Assembly: GCF_032854445.1 (NCBI RefSeq)
Contig: NC_088303.1
Span: forward strand, 8,687,501 to 8,751,500
Direction of reading: 5' to 3'
DNA: 64,000 bases
Source: Liolophura sinensis
Taxonomy: Eukaryota; Mollusca; Polyplacophora; Chitonida; Chitonidae
Shown here: piece by piece, positions 13,086 through 23,523 of the stretch
Numbering within the stretch: the first letter of the stretch is position 1
How the letters are laid out: the number at the start of each line of letters is the position of its first letter
Position numbers and translations under genes: made by a program
The notes under the pieces: model-generated
What the model was told of the DNA's origin: nothing
Database searches by the model: none
The model's input: the letters and a program-made list of their open reading frames with translations, nothing else

Positions 13086-13176
13086 TCACCTTTTGCTTGC
13101 TGACTGTCTCATGTTTTTCTCAATTTCAAACTGTCGCACATCTGCCCTCTGTAAAAATGCCATCCTCTCTATATAA
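13086..13176 (-). CDS. CFDP1: CFDP1 exon 8 (stop)
   Basis: Acceptor CATTTCAG|TTATAT. It encodes YIERMAFLQRADVRQFEIEK, then a short basic tail, and ends TGA at 13086-13088. Confidence 0.94.
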
Positions 13177-16100
13177 CTGAAATGTTAAAGGAATCAATTT
13201 TATCTCAATTACATTCATCTGGAAACATCGACAAATGAAACTGAATTTTCAAAATTAAAATATATTTTTGGTTTTCCCAGGAGATAATTCATTTTCTACA
13301 AGTAACATGAAATGCAGGCATTCCCATGCATCCTAAATAATATAATCCAATTTCAACCTATGTTCTTGTCTATGCACAGGTATTTATCATCCAAAACTTA
13401 CATTTAAACTTATACACCAATATCTAACAGGTGTTGAAAATCAGCACACATCTCACTCTGTTAATTTTTTTCACGGCAAGTGGTTTAGCTATCGCAGTTG
13501 GTCACGGGCACATGGGATCTTTAAATAGTTGCCACTGGGGCACGTGGTCACAAAAGTTAATTTCAACCCCTGTCAATGGCCCCATTTCCCCATGTGTTAA
13601 ATCCTTAAAGGTTAATTTATAGAGTAATGTATTTTTATATGAAACTAACTAACTTCCATATTTTCACTGTAACTTGTCATCGGTACAATAAAAAGTTGGT
13701 TGCAACTAAAATACATTACTTACCCATCTTTTCCACGATTGTGTATTTTAAGATCTTCTTCTATACCTTCTTGCTTTTTATACGAGTCCCAGTCGAGTTT
13801 GGACTTCGTCTAAAAATCATTAAAAGTCATGACTTAATCAGAAATTCACAAATATCACGGCCACCAGATTTAAAACATGTCACAATATCAAATACATAAC
13901 AGCGTCTTTACATGTATTTTGTGAAAGATAAACATGGTGATTTTCAAAATATTAAGAAAAATAAGCTCTACTTCTCATACTAAACAGGTTTGAGAACATG
14001 CACACTCTAGGGGCTATGGAAGCAGTACCACAGTGGTTGGAGTTAAGTTGATGTTAGGCGAGGATCCTGTGGCTTGCAACACAAAACTGACCACTCTAAA
14101 GAAAGTGTGAGGCTGAAGTCAGCGCAGGCCTCCACCCCTGGCTCCACTTCCCCTGTACTTTCAGCAGGTAAAACTGCCAAATACACAATATTTATTCATT
14201 TGATTGGTGTTTTACATCATATTCAAGAATATTTCACTTACATGACAACAGCCAGCATTATGGTAGGAGGAAACCAGGCAGAGCCACAGAGGAACCCACA
14301 ACCATCGGCATGTTACCGACAGGCCTTCCCATGCATGACCAAAGAGGAAGCCAGTATGAGGTGGACTTGAATTCACAGCGACTGCATTGGTCAGAGGCTT
14401 ATGGGTCATTGTTCTCTGCTAGCATGCTAACCACAGGAGGCCCAAATACAGAATAAGACGAACGTGACACAGTGAGCTTACCAATGAACTCAACTTGTTT
14501 TTCTTCCCGATCTTACCCAGGACACTTCCCAACCCCCCGGCTGCTTTTGGTGAGCTGTTAAAAACAGATACAGTTAAAGCTCTATAATGTGTATATGAAA
14601 TACATGAACATTGGCAGATTACAAGATGTCACTCTTTTTCAATTGTGATCAGTTATCTGGAAGAAAAGCTCAAATTTGCAATACATGCAACATCCCCCAC
14701 AAATTCTGTTGTCTTGCACACAGCCCTCTTGTTAAGTGAATGAGCTTTTGGCCCATGTTAAACGGTACGTTGTCCAAAACCTGACCAACTGAGAGCCAGA
14801 TTGACTTCTACAACTGTTCGCCACAGCCACAGATCAACTACTAATGGCAATGCCATCAAGAAACCATTTCATACTATGTACATGTATAATGCCCTGTCTA
14901 ATGTCTAATTTTACCATAAGGGAAGAATAAACAGAATTTGTCAGAATACACAACAGCAAAGTGCCAATCTTTCACTCATAGGGCTTCGTGGCCTGCAGGC
15001 CAAACTGAATGGATCCAAAAACGTGTCCATTTATCATTTCTCCACCAACCTATCGGCAGCAGGTTTTTGTCCCAGAATTCGGCCAATGACAGGCTTGTCT
15101 GTTTTTTGTTTTTCACTCTCCGACTTTTCCTCCTCCAATCGTTTCAGCTCCTTTTGCCCTTCTTTTGATTGGATATCGACTTCTTCCTTCACCCTGTGAT
15201 TTAATCACAATACACATGGCAACTGTCTTCAAAGTATACATAGGTAAGTTATACAGAAATACTGTACACCAAAAAAGTCAACTTTTTTATGCACTATGCG
15301 CGCACTTTTGCTGGTTCAACATTCTGTGTTTGAAGCCTAGAACGCGCACCGAGAGCCATAAACTCACTGCTGGTCTCCGCATTGTGCGCGCCTAGGCACA
15401 CATTGTTTAGTTGACTTTTTTGGTGTTCTACATGCATAAAAATTGCCTTAAGCAAAAAACATTATTTTATTTACTGGGAAGTTTTGATATGGGGTACTAA
15501 CTTTCATTTTACATTGACTTGACACATTTTTTCCTGCCAGGCTTGTCTCAAATTGCTTCAGCCAATCACTGGCTTGCACCTTCCACCCACTCTTTGCAGC
15601 AGAGTCGTGACCTTTAACTATAAAAATCCACTGCTCATCAGCGTAACATTGGAACTACATTATGCTGATCTTTTCCTGGTTTCCTCCCATTGTGTAAATG
15701 ACCCCGAATGTCACACACGGGTAAACTGCACATGTTGCCCCATTCTGAGTTCTATGAAATGTGTTAAGGTTTGTTTAGAAGGTTGGATGATATCCTACTG
15801 GGAAAATGTTTCAGCACCAAAAGCAATATTTTATGACATTTATTTGCCTCTATAAATTCAATTTTTGGCAAAAAAGTTTAGGTCATTTACATCAAGAGTT
15901 CTCTTAAAAATGTTACACTTTATATCGTCCATAGTACTAATAAATTATGAACTTACTTTACTTCTTCACCTGCAAAATCAAACACTTTGGTGACTGTGAT
16001 TTTCTGTTGTACAGATACTGGTGTCTTCCCTCCATCTCCATTGGATGTCATTTTTGTTGGGTCAGGTTTTGACTGTTTCAAATAACAAAGGTGAATGATT

Positions 16101-19100
16101 AAACTGAAGACTGCATTTGTATGAATGTGATAGGGTTTGTTTGTAGAGAAAACTAGGGCTGTAAAATCCCCAAGCAAATCATTCAGTCTCCATATGAAGT
16201 GTAGGACAAACTTTCTGGGCTGACATTATGCCGAGGATCAATCAGTATCAAGTCTGACAAATGTGAATTAAAACAAAATCTCCACCCATTTGGCTACTTG
16301 CCTATCTTTCAAAATAGAGTACTATCCTCTTTACTTTAATTTTTTAATTCTTACATGAGGAACCAGCATTATGGATGGAGGAAACCGGGCAGAGGTGATA
16401 CCTGAGAGATTCCAGAGTTATTGTGCCGAGCTAGTATGATAACTACTTGGCCGCGGAACCCCCACCCTCACACCTGTTGTAGGTGTACTCACAGAGTTGC
16501 CTACCTTTGTCTGTTGACCTGTCAGAAATCCCAAAGTACTTGCAGATGGTGCTGGTGTTGGTTTTGATTTAGGTTTTTGACCTACATCAGACAGGAAACT
16601 GGCCCACAAATCATCAGCTTTTTTCTTTTCTTTCTCAACTTTTGAGATTTCCTTTTCCATTGCAATTTCTTCTTTCAGTTTTTGGTTGTCCTCATCTATC
16701 TGAGGAGTTGTCTCCCCTCGATCATCTCCATCAAGCTTAATGCCACCTCTTCTCTTTCTGTAACAGATAGTAATCTAGACAGACGAGGATGACTGGAGGT
16801 AGATTTATTTATTATAATTTTATTGGCGTTAATACTATACTCAAATTTTTTTCACCCAGAGTGCCAAAAGTAAAACAATGACTGTTCACAAAACACCCGA
16901 CAACCCTCCTCACCCAATCTATAACAATAAAGTCACAAGGGCTGGATTCGACCACACAACATTATCTATAGCATGATAGATGTAGTCAGCCAGCGCTCTA
17001 ATCATTTGAAGTCAAGGCATGTCCTTTTAAATTTCAAATGTTTCACAACCTTTTGATGCTTTAACTTTTATCTTTAACAATTGATATTACGCATTTAAGA
17101 GGACCTGCCTTCACGTCTTCATACCGGACCACTGATTCACAACAAAAGAATTTTCAGACATAAATAATCACAAAACGTATGTACCTGGGCATTAACTCAT
17201 TACTCTTGTTTTTCCTTTTGCCTTTCCCTGTGGCTGTTCTATTCTCTGAGGACCCGCCATCATTAAGAACTGTCAGATCTTCCTCTTCTCCAGACTCATC
17301 TTCCTCACTTAAACATTCCTTGTCTATAAAAATACACAAGAGAAACACATGAGTTCTGACATTCAATCATGTCCAAATGATTGATTGAAGTGAACAAGCT
17401 CAGTGATACTAATAGGCTGCCAATAATACTCTAGTGTAGCACCGTAATGACTTTGCCTAGAGCCACTGTTCATTCTGGGATTTGATGTTGTCTAAAGTAT
17501 GAGGCAGTCTTTAAAAAAATTGATCATAAATATACAGGTTAGTAATTTCCTCAGTTAGATATCACACACACAAAGGGCATTTCTGCAGTGTTCCACTTCC
17601 TGTCTAAAAAGCAGCTGAAGACATTTTACTGTTGTCAAAGACTGAATTTGATTTGTGTGATCTGTGCATAATTTATCAATTTGATGGGTGTTTTATGCCA
17701 CACTCAAGAATATTTCACTTATGCCATGGCAATCTGCACATAAATGACCATAACAGAGACATCTATTAAGGTAACATGTTCCAAACGAGCATGTTTCGAG
17801 CTATGCCGAAAAATATGTCACGATTCAGGTTCATTTTGTGACCACAAACCCAATCAAAATTGATCTCAGTATTTCATGCAGATTTTTTTTTTTTTTTTTT
17901 TTGATTGGTGTTTTACGTCGTACTCAAGAATCTTTCACTTATACGACAGCGGCCAGCATTATAGTGGGTTGAAACCGGGCAGAGCCCGGGGGAAACCCAC
18001 GACCATCCGCAGGTTGCTGACAGACCTTCCCATTTACGGCCAGAGAGGAAGCCAGCATGAGCTGGACTTGAACTCACAGCGACCGCATTGGTGAGAGGCT
18101 CCTGGTCATTAGCGCGCTAACCGACTGAGCCCCGGAGGCCCCTCATGCAGATTTAGACGTATAAAATCACGCCTTAAACTAAAATATAAAACACCTACGT
18201 TAATTTGTGAGAGGCCACACCTTGTGCCGCCTATATCCGTGTGAAATAAATTGTGAGACCTTGAAATTTTGATTGGGTTTATTTCTTGGACTAGACAAAA
18301 GAAAGATGTGGTCCTGATGTCTTGTTTTTACACTTTTACCTGCCGACAAGATACCACAGAGCAGTTCGAAATTGCTCTGAAGTTAGGTTTGGTAAAATTT
18401 TGTCCAGCCAATGATGGCCCCAGACCAACGTCACAGAGCGCTGCATTTTAAAACCTGATGCAGTTACCTGCCCTTGTCAAATATGTCAAGGTTGTCAGAA
18501 GAATCATTTGTTATGAGCATAACTCAGGAATCTCGGACCAGTGCGGCCAATGATATAACAGAGATGTGCTTATGATAAATCGACAGATGAAAAGATAAGG
18601 AACGTAAGAGTCTGCAAAATTTAGGCCTTGGGGACGTATCTGATTAATAATTTTTGACTTAAGTGCCCTGACACACTGCCACGGCAACTGCTTCAGGTTT
18701 TTAAATGGAGTGCGCTCTGATGTTAGTTTGGGGCCTTGCATGGCCGAACAGAACTTTTCAAAACCATGGAGGTATATATAGAAGGAGGAACAACTCGAGC
18801 TCTTCAAAGTGTTCAATGTATGATACCGACACAGCAGGACTCTGGCTTTGTTTGACAGGAGATTAGCACGTCTGCCTTGTGGCAGGTCTTCGTGCATGCA
18901 CTCTCGAGACTACAGCAGGTTTTCACACATGAGGTGAAAGGTACTCAGAATGTACCCAGCCGTGTGTCAATCGCCTACAACAGAGCCCCCCCCCCCCCTC
19001 TTCTGGCAGACAATAATAAATACAGAACAACAGAATGGATGTCAAACCACTTTGCCAATTTCCTTGGGAATATTAAGTTGAAAAGTGAGTCGTGTGAGTC

Positions 19101-19671
19101 GTGGTATCATACATTGGACATCAAAGGCTGCCTGGCTGCCTGAGGGTTTATTCAGAATAGAAATGCACAGCGGGTATGTCTGGCCGGCTCGCTGGACTGA
19201 CTGAGCGAGAAGTTCCTCCTGTATATACGTCCATGGCCATGGCCATGGCCGGCTCGCTGGACTGACTGAGCGAGTTGTTCCTCCTGTATACACGTCCATG
19301 GCCAATCAAACGTCTGAGCAATCTAGCACTAACCACAGAGAAACCCCATGCAATCATTTCATACAGACCTAAAAGAAGAACACTAAAGTGTGTTAAATCT
19401 GACCGACAAATTCACAACAAACTCTTCGTGATCGCACCTAGTCAAAAACATAATGTACGCCACAAATATGTATACACAAATAGGCCTACTGACTGTTGTT
19501 CAATAGCCGAATAGCCAGGCAGAGGAAGACAGAATGACGATGCTTCCTCCGAGCTTGGCAAGTGCGTTGTTTCCAGCCCGCGGGAAGACACCCAGGTAAC
19601 GAAACGTGTGATTTACCTGAAGGAACATAATCCTCGTCGTCTGCTGAACTATAATCTTCTTCATCAGACAT
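13086..19671 (-). CDS. CFDP1: CFDP1 / BCNT-domain protein, complete, 8 exons
   Basis: Coding exons in transcript order: 19617-19671, 17185-17323, 16505-16757, 15957-16072, 15050-15193, 14482-14554, 13724-13809 and 13086-13176. All have GT-AG borders and the phases join exactly, giving 318 residues (human CFDP1 is about 299). Known role: CFDP1 is the animal counterpart of Swc5/Yeti, a subunit of the SRCAP/SWR1 remodeller that deposits histone H2A.Z in the nucleus. Visible: an acidic N-terminus starting MSDEEDYSSADDEDY; a second acidic stretch (SEEDESGEEEDL) and then a basic, NLS-like KGKRKNK...PRKRR at about 52-67; the ADDLWASFLSDVG motif in exon 3; VTKVFDFAGEEV at the end of exon 4; and a C-terminal BCNT domain from about residue 236 with LGKIGKKNKLSSL, KSKLDWDSYKKQEGIEEDL, GKDGYIER and RQFEIEKNMR. 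The start is the only ATG that opens this acidic N-terminus. The introns hold SINEs and a MITE. The exon 3 donor is ambiguous by 12 bases. Confidence 0.95.
13724..13809 (-). CDS. CFDP1: CFDP1 exon 7
   Basis: Acceptor TTTTTAG|ACGAAG, donor GATGG|GTAAGT. It encodes KSKLDWDSYKKQEGIEEDL followed by HNRGKDG, the most conserved block of the family. Confidence 0.94.
14191..14446 (-). repeat. tRNA-derived SINE in CFDP1 intron
   Basis: Near-complete inverted copy. The tail complement TTGATTGGTGTTTTACATCA is at its left and the head GCTAGCATGCTAACCACAGG at its right. It lies 36 bp from exon 6. Confidence 0.88.
14482..14554 (-). CDS. CFDP1: CFDP1 exon 6
   Basis: Acceptor TTTTAACAG|CTCACC, donor TCATTG|GTAAGC. 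It encodes GGLGSVLGKIGKKNKLSSL, the start of the conserved BCNT domain. Confidence 0.92.
15050..15193 (-). CDS. CFDP1: CFDP1 exon 5
   Basis: Acceptor AAATCACAG|GGTGAAG, donor GATAG|GTTGGT. It encodes VKEEVDIQSKEGQKEL, then a charged helix; this linker precedes the BCNT domain. Confidence 0.88.
15266..15426. mobile_element. MITE-like element with 18-bp terminal inverted repeats
   Basis: It starts ACACCAAAAAAGTCAACT and ends with its exact reverse complement. The GC-rich interior repeats GCGCGC words (TGCGCGCAC on one side, TGTGCGCGCC on the other). Length is 161 bp and there is no coding capacity. No convincing target-site duplication is visible. It lies in the CFDP1 intron between exons 4 and 5. 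Confidence 0.75.
15957..16072 (-). CDS. CFDP1: CFDP1 exon 4
   Basis: Acceptor TTTGAAACAG|TCAAAA, donor GTAAA|GTAAGT. It ends in VTKVFDFAGEEV, a conserved family segment. Confidence 0.93.
16340..16460 (-). repeat. SINE fragment
   Basis: It carries the body words CCAGCATTATGGATGGAGG and AAACCGGGCAGAGG and a degraded head ending GTGCCGAGCTAGTATG. It runs almost up to the alternative CFDP1 exon 3 donor. Confidence 0.65.
16505..16757 (-). CDS. CFDP1: CFDP1 exon 3
   Basis: Acceptor CTGTTACAG|AAAGAG. It includes a Lys/Glu-rich helix and ADDLWASFLSDVGQKPK, which is diagnostic for the family. Donor ACAAAG|GTAGGC gives the end shown. A second in-frame donor, AACTCT|GTGAGT, would extend the exon to 16493, adding Val-Gly-Asn-Ser. 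Confidence 0.9.
16805..17010 (-). repeat. Degenerate tRNA-derived SINE
   Basis: The left end, TATTGGCGTTAATACTATAC, resembles the SINE tail. The right part holds a B-box complement (GGCTGGATTCGACCACACAA) and an A-box-like CAGCCAGCGCTCTAATCA. It is strongly diverged and may belong to another family. Confidence 0.45.
17185..17323 (-). CDS. CFDP1: CFDP1 exon 2
   Basis: Acceptor TTTTTATAG|AC, donor CCCAG|GTACAT. It encodes a Glu/Asp-rich stretch followed by a Lys/Arg-rich stretch; entry and exit phases both fit the neighbours. Confidence 0.9.
17677..17735 (-). repeat. SINE tail fragment
   Basis: GGGTGTTTTATGCCACACTC and AAGAATATTTCACTTATGCC match the tail complement of the family. Confidence 0.6.
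17880..18143 (-). repeat. tRNA-derived SINE, full length
   Basis: A poly(T) run (17882-17902) leads into GATTGGTGTTTTACGTCGTA, then the whole body, and ends in AGCGCGCTAACCGACTGAGC and GGAGGCCCC. It is one of the least diverged copies in the window. Confidence 0.93.
18388..18762. repeat. Inverted-repeat (foldback) pair
   Basis: Arm 18388-18468 and arm 18682-18762 are imperfect reverse complements over about 80 bp. Matching blocks are GGCCCCAGACCAACGTCA against the complement of TGATGTTAGTTTGGGGCC, and TTTTAAAACCTGATGCAGTT against the complement of AACTGCTTCAGGTTTTTAAA. Confidence 0.6.
18764..19301. repeat. Second nested inverted repeat with tandem arm
   Basis: CCATGGAGGTATATATAGAA and GGAGGAACAACTCG (18764-18797) are matched in inverted form at 19271-19301. 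AATGTATGATACC (about 18814-18827) is matched by GGTATCATACATT near 19102-19115. The right arm is itself duplicated: GGCCGGCTCGCTGGACTGAC begins at 19182 and 19247, a 65-bp period. Together with the previous pair this looks like one foldback element about 0.9 kb long. Confidence 0.55.
19617..19671 (-). CDS. CFDP1: CFDP1 exon 1 (start)
   Basis: ATG at 19671 down to TCA G|GTAAAT. It encodes the acidic MSDEEDYSSADDEDYVPS and ends after one base of a Gly/Asp codon, resolved as Asp by exon 2. Confidence 0.93.
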
Positions 19672-21868
19672 TGTCAGTAAACACAACGTTGTCGGCGGGC
19701 CGCCCTCGATTCTTGTCCGCACAAAAGTGAAACTACGCAATGACCTCAGAAATTATTTGGTGAAAATAATTTTATCGAATAGTAAAAATTAAATAGTGTT
19801 TTAATTTTACCGTGCAAGAATTTAACATTACCTTCGGACAATTACTTTAAACGTTACGACAATTCCACCCACTCAAATGTGAAACTGAACGATTTCCAGA
19901 GCGGAGATCAAAATGGCGTCACGTTGACAGATCGGCTCTGACAAGTGTCAATGTTAAATTATGTCGTTGAATCCCACTATCCTGCGTAATGACCTTCGGT
20001 ATCAAGTCCCATTTGGTATGCTCACTTTCTTTTGTACCTTGCGTCGCATTTCTATTAGGTAAATTTATATATGTAACCTCGCCTCAGCGATATTTTTTGA
20101 AGTATGCCTGCATACGAAAACTGGACCTCTTATCAATATAACCCATGTTGAGGAACAACGCTTACTCTGTCATTTGATTATCATATCATGATCATTCTTC
20201 TAACCATGTGAGGTAATGTAGTATGTGCAAAACACCGACGTGTCCACGCTCACCCGCACACAATAGTTGATGGTGGTTAAGACTTGCAACTTTTCTTGCG
20301 ACATAGTAATAGACTAGTGCAGTTAGAGGTTGAGGTCTATTTTCAACAATTTCTAATATTTAGCTGCCTCACTGTATAATCGTTGAATTAAAAAAACGGT
20401 AGTTCCCTCCTGCAAGGCACTTTATGGAACCAAGTTGGCCTTTAAATCCACTTTAAAACGCCTGCACACTCCAATTTCTGGTGTGCATTAAAGAGAATAG
20501 AACCTTTATGACCATTCCTGCAAGTGTCAATCCATTCCCTGAGTTCAAATGTTGTTGAAATTCACAGAAACATTTCTCTCTCAAAATATGATTGTCCTGT
20601 CATGGCGAGGCTAAAATCTCTGAACTGCGTGTCAAAAGACACAGAAATCAACCTTACAAGACAAGACCATGAAACCACTGTTAAATGACAACTATATTGA
20701 TGATTTGATCAGTCATCTTGACATATAACGGAAAGAACAGTTTCCCCAGTCAGTCAAGCGAGAAAAATGAATTCTAAAGGTTCCAGTCAAAACTTGTGTT
20801 AATCATGTGAGCACCTTCTTTGTTATCCATGTTTTCTGACCTTGGCCTCAGATACAATCTGGATTTTGGATGCACCCAAAATGTCGCATGTGGACACAAC
20901 AATTTTAAAGAAACAAAAAAGATCAACACTTTATCAGATTTTCTGCACTAGTCTGAAAAGAGCCAGTCTAGATTTAAATGTGTATGAGTAATTGAAAGGA
21001 CCCTTTTGCTGCTTTTTTAGAGTGGCTTTATGGGCCTACTTCATTCCGCAAACTGCTTTGCAGAATGGAGCTACTGGATTTTTTTATTCAAGGATTAAAT
21101 GTTAAAGAAAGTAAATAAAAGAAATTGCTGAAAGCGAACCTCAGCGTTTAATTGAATTGAACTATTGATGGCTAGCCCCTTAAGACTCCAACTCCTTGTC
21201 TTTTAGTTATACTGGCCTAGTGTCGTTGGAGTCTTAACGCTAACAGTGTTAATATCATACTCAGTGAAGGTCCAGATTGATTGTCTTTATTATCTAGCAA
21301 GTCTTGTGCATTAAAGGCACCAGCAAAAAGACCTGTTGTCCACATAGCTCTGAATGACTAAGTTTGCATTTTTATATTTGTTCTGGTGCTCGCATCGTCA
21401 TGGCTAGGTCCTGTTCCCCCCATTCAGTCCAATATAGTAGCAATAGTAGACTTTTGATGTGGGAGGACAGGTTTGTGTTATGCTGTGAACTAGATCCTAT
21501 CCAATATCAAAAGTTCACCAGCTGATTTGTTGGCTATTTCTGCATGTAAGTTTGCCCCAATAGTGTGCAAATACATAACACTCATTTGCACATAGCCGAC
21601 CGAGCCATACTATTCTAGTGTAGTGTGTATAGCCTGTCTAGGAAAATTTCACAAACCTTTATAACTCTAGTTCATCCTAATGTTTAATATACATACTCAT
21701 TTCTTATCAAGCTTTTCTTCTCATTGTGACTTGTGACATTCTACCGTAACTTAACTGGCTGTTCTTTTATTCCGTTGAATCCTCTTCCAGTCGATCAGTA
21801 TTGATTGTGCATTTGTACTGGAAACTGTAAGCATATTATTATGAGCGTGCTGACATTTCTTCCTGCAG
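19672..21868. promoter_or_regulatory. Head-to-head promoter interval of CFDP1 and TMEM170A
   Basis: The CFDP1 start (minus strand) and the TMEM170A start (plus strand) face away from each other across this interval. At 19909-19920, CAAAATGGCGTC resembles a YY1 motif, common near start sites of housekeeping genes. The TMEM170A coding exon begins just after an acceptor (21867-21868), so an untranslated first exon must lie upstream; TTAG|GTAAAT at about 20058 is a good donor candidate. Most of 20,100-21,860 would then be a 5'-UTR intron. I see no coding sequence in it. Confidence 0.5.
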
Positions 21869-21898
21869 AAGCTGTGATGGAATGTAGCCATAAAGACT

Positions 21899-21995
21899 AT
21901 GGGCTCATCTGGAGATGATTTCCAGGCAGAAAATCTGGATTCCTTTGTCAATGTTATAGGTCTTACATCTAATGATCCTCTAAATGGATTTGGAG
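21899..21995 (+). CDS. TMEM170A: TMEM170A coding exon 1
   Basis: The untranslated part of this exon begins at 21869. Donor TTTGGAG|GTAAAT. It encodes the N-terminal 32 residues plus one base. Confidence 0.92.
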
Positions 21996-23055
21996 GTAAA
22001 TACAATACGTGTTTGGTTTGAATCAATGTGGACTTTCAAATTTACCAATTGTTACATTTCTTCGGTGAGATAAGTGTAAAAATACGAAACTATGAAAAAT
22101 CTGGTGAGAGAATTAAAACACATAGTGTAAATGATTAAGTCACGTCATGACAGTTAAGGAAATGGGTAGTGAATGTATGGTGTTCGTCTTCAGTCAAACA
22201 AGTAAATACATTTATAAATACAATCTCTGACTGTTATGGTAGAGTTAGATCCTGTTATAAATTTTATCTCTAATGTTTGTGTGTATCTGATTTCCTACAG
22301 AGATCTGGTATCAGGTGTTTGTCTGGGCCTTGGTCTCCTCTTTCTTCGTCCATGCCATTGCCTCTTTTATCGGGTTTTTTCGGCTGCGCAAGCACAAGTT
22401 AGGTCGCTGGATCCCTCTGGTGGTTCTAGCGATGGGGATCCTGTCTCCTATCACAGGGGGTGCTGTAACAAGTGAGTGACTTGATATCCTTTCCTACAGT
22501 CCATCCACCTGTACATACAGTTTAACTGAGTGGTTCATTCATATACTAAGGAACTGATCATTTTCCAAACCCATGATGTTAGTGTCCCTTATTGACACAC
22601 TTGTGTCAAGCAAAAGGCTCCATAGTCTGTTTAAAGACGTTTTTCGTGATGATTTGTAAACAGACCGAAGTACAGATACAGACAATTGTAACCGTTGAAT
22701 GAAATGCCTGTGGGAGTGTCTGAACTTTGTAAAAAATCCAAATGGCTTTTGACTTTATTTTAAAGCACTGTGTCACTATACACATAGGAATCCAGAAAAG
22801 GTGTTCAGCTCAAATGCCCAGTCTGATGATGATTTGGTGATTTGTAAGTTACCAAGATGCATCTCAGGGAATCATTTACAATTATATTTCCATACTTTAA
22901 TGTTAGGTTGGTTGATTGTTTCAGGTGCGGCCATCGCTGGCGTGTACAGAGCCTCAGGCTTCACCATGGCCCCATTCTACGCCCTCGTCTGGGGAGTAGG
23001 TCAAACCATCGTCATGGTCTTCATCTCATTTACACGCATCCTAGCAACATTGTGA
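21899..23055 (+). CDS. TMEM170A: TMEM170A, complete, 3 coding exons
   Basis: Coding exons 21899-21995, 22301-22471 and 22925-23055 join in phase to give 132 residues (human TMEM170A is about 144). Known role: a small multi-pass protein of the ER and nuclear envelope that favours ER sheets and affects nuclear pore formation. Visible: a polar N-terminus of about 33 residues (start MGSSGDDFQAENLDSF); a first membrane segment at about 35-57 beginning EIWYQVFVWALVSSFFVHAI; a basic loop RLRKHKLGRW; a second segment at about 68-92 (IPLVVLAMGILSPITGGAV); the motif GVYRASGFTMAPFYALVWGV; and a third segment to the C-terminus ILATL. The start is chosen because an in-frame TGA lies eight codons upstream and a splice acceptor (TCCTGCAG) lies just before that, so the 5' UTR is spliced. 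Confidence 0.95.
22301..22471 (+). CDS. TMEM170A: TMEM170A coding exon 2
   Basis: Acceptor TTTCCTACAG|AG, donor ACAA|GTGAGT. It covers the first membrane segment, the basic loop and most of the second segment. Confidence 0.95.
22925..23055 (+). CDS. TMEM170A: TMEM170A coding exon 3 (stop)
   Basis: Acceptor TTGTTTCAG|GTGCGG. It encodes AAIAGVYRASGFTMAPFYAL and the last membrane segment, and ends TGA at 23053-23055. Confidence 0.95.
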
Positions 23056-23517
23056 CCACAACCTCAATCTCCATGGCAACAGGAGACAAGCCTTTACCCA
23101 TCATGCCTCCCTGTTCATCCCACATCACTATGGTGACCAGTCAGCAGAGGTCACCTGAAAGTCATGATCACGACACTTGAGGGATACTTCTGGTTCCTGG
23201 ATATGGAAAACTTTTGCAGAAACAACCATTAAAACTTGTCCTCCTGTGATTGCTATTACCGCAGGAAAGCATAAGCTGTGTTGTACCACTTTACGTCATA
23301 CTGTCTTTGTTTGAGCTAAGGCTAATTTAGGTTCTCCTCCAAAGGAAGACAAGTGACTTGTCAGAAACCATTACTCCAGGTTTACAGGGTTTGACAGAGT
23401 AAATATAATTTCTCATTGCCAAATTTTGTGTAAAAGTGCTACACCTGATATTTTCAGGGTTTGGGTGAAGATGAAAATTTGCTTTGTTTGGGGGTAGGTA
23501 ACATTTCATCGTCAACA

Positions 23518-23523
23518 AATAAA
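23518..23523 (+). terminator. Candidate TMEM170A polyadenylation signal
   Basis: The AATAAA nearest the TMEM170A stop that I noticed. The UTR could be much longer, since AT-rich sequence continues for 3 kb. Confidence 0.25.

Noticed and set aside
14074-14168. Plus-strand exon-like segment (Ser/Thr/Pro-rich) ending at a GTAAAA donor
   Set aside because: No acceptor or partner exon seen, and it lies antisense in a CFDP1 intron next to a SINE; likely chance.
18511-18897. 128-codon minus frame in the CFDP1 first intron
   Set aside because: It overlaps both inverted-repeat arms and resembles no transposase or other protein I know.
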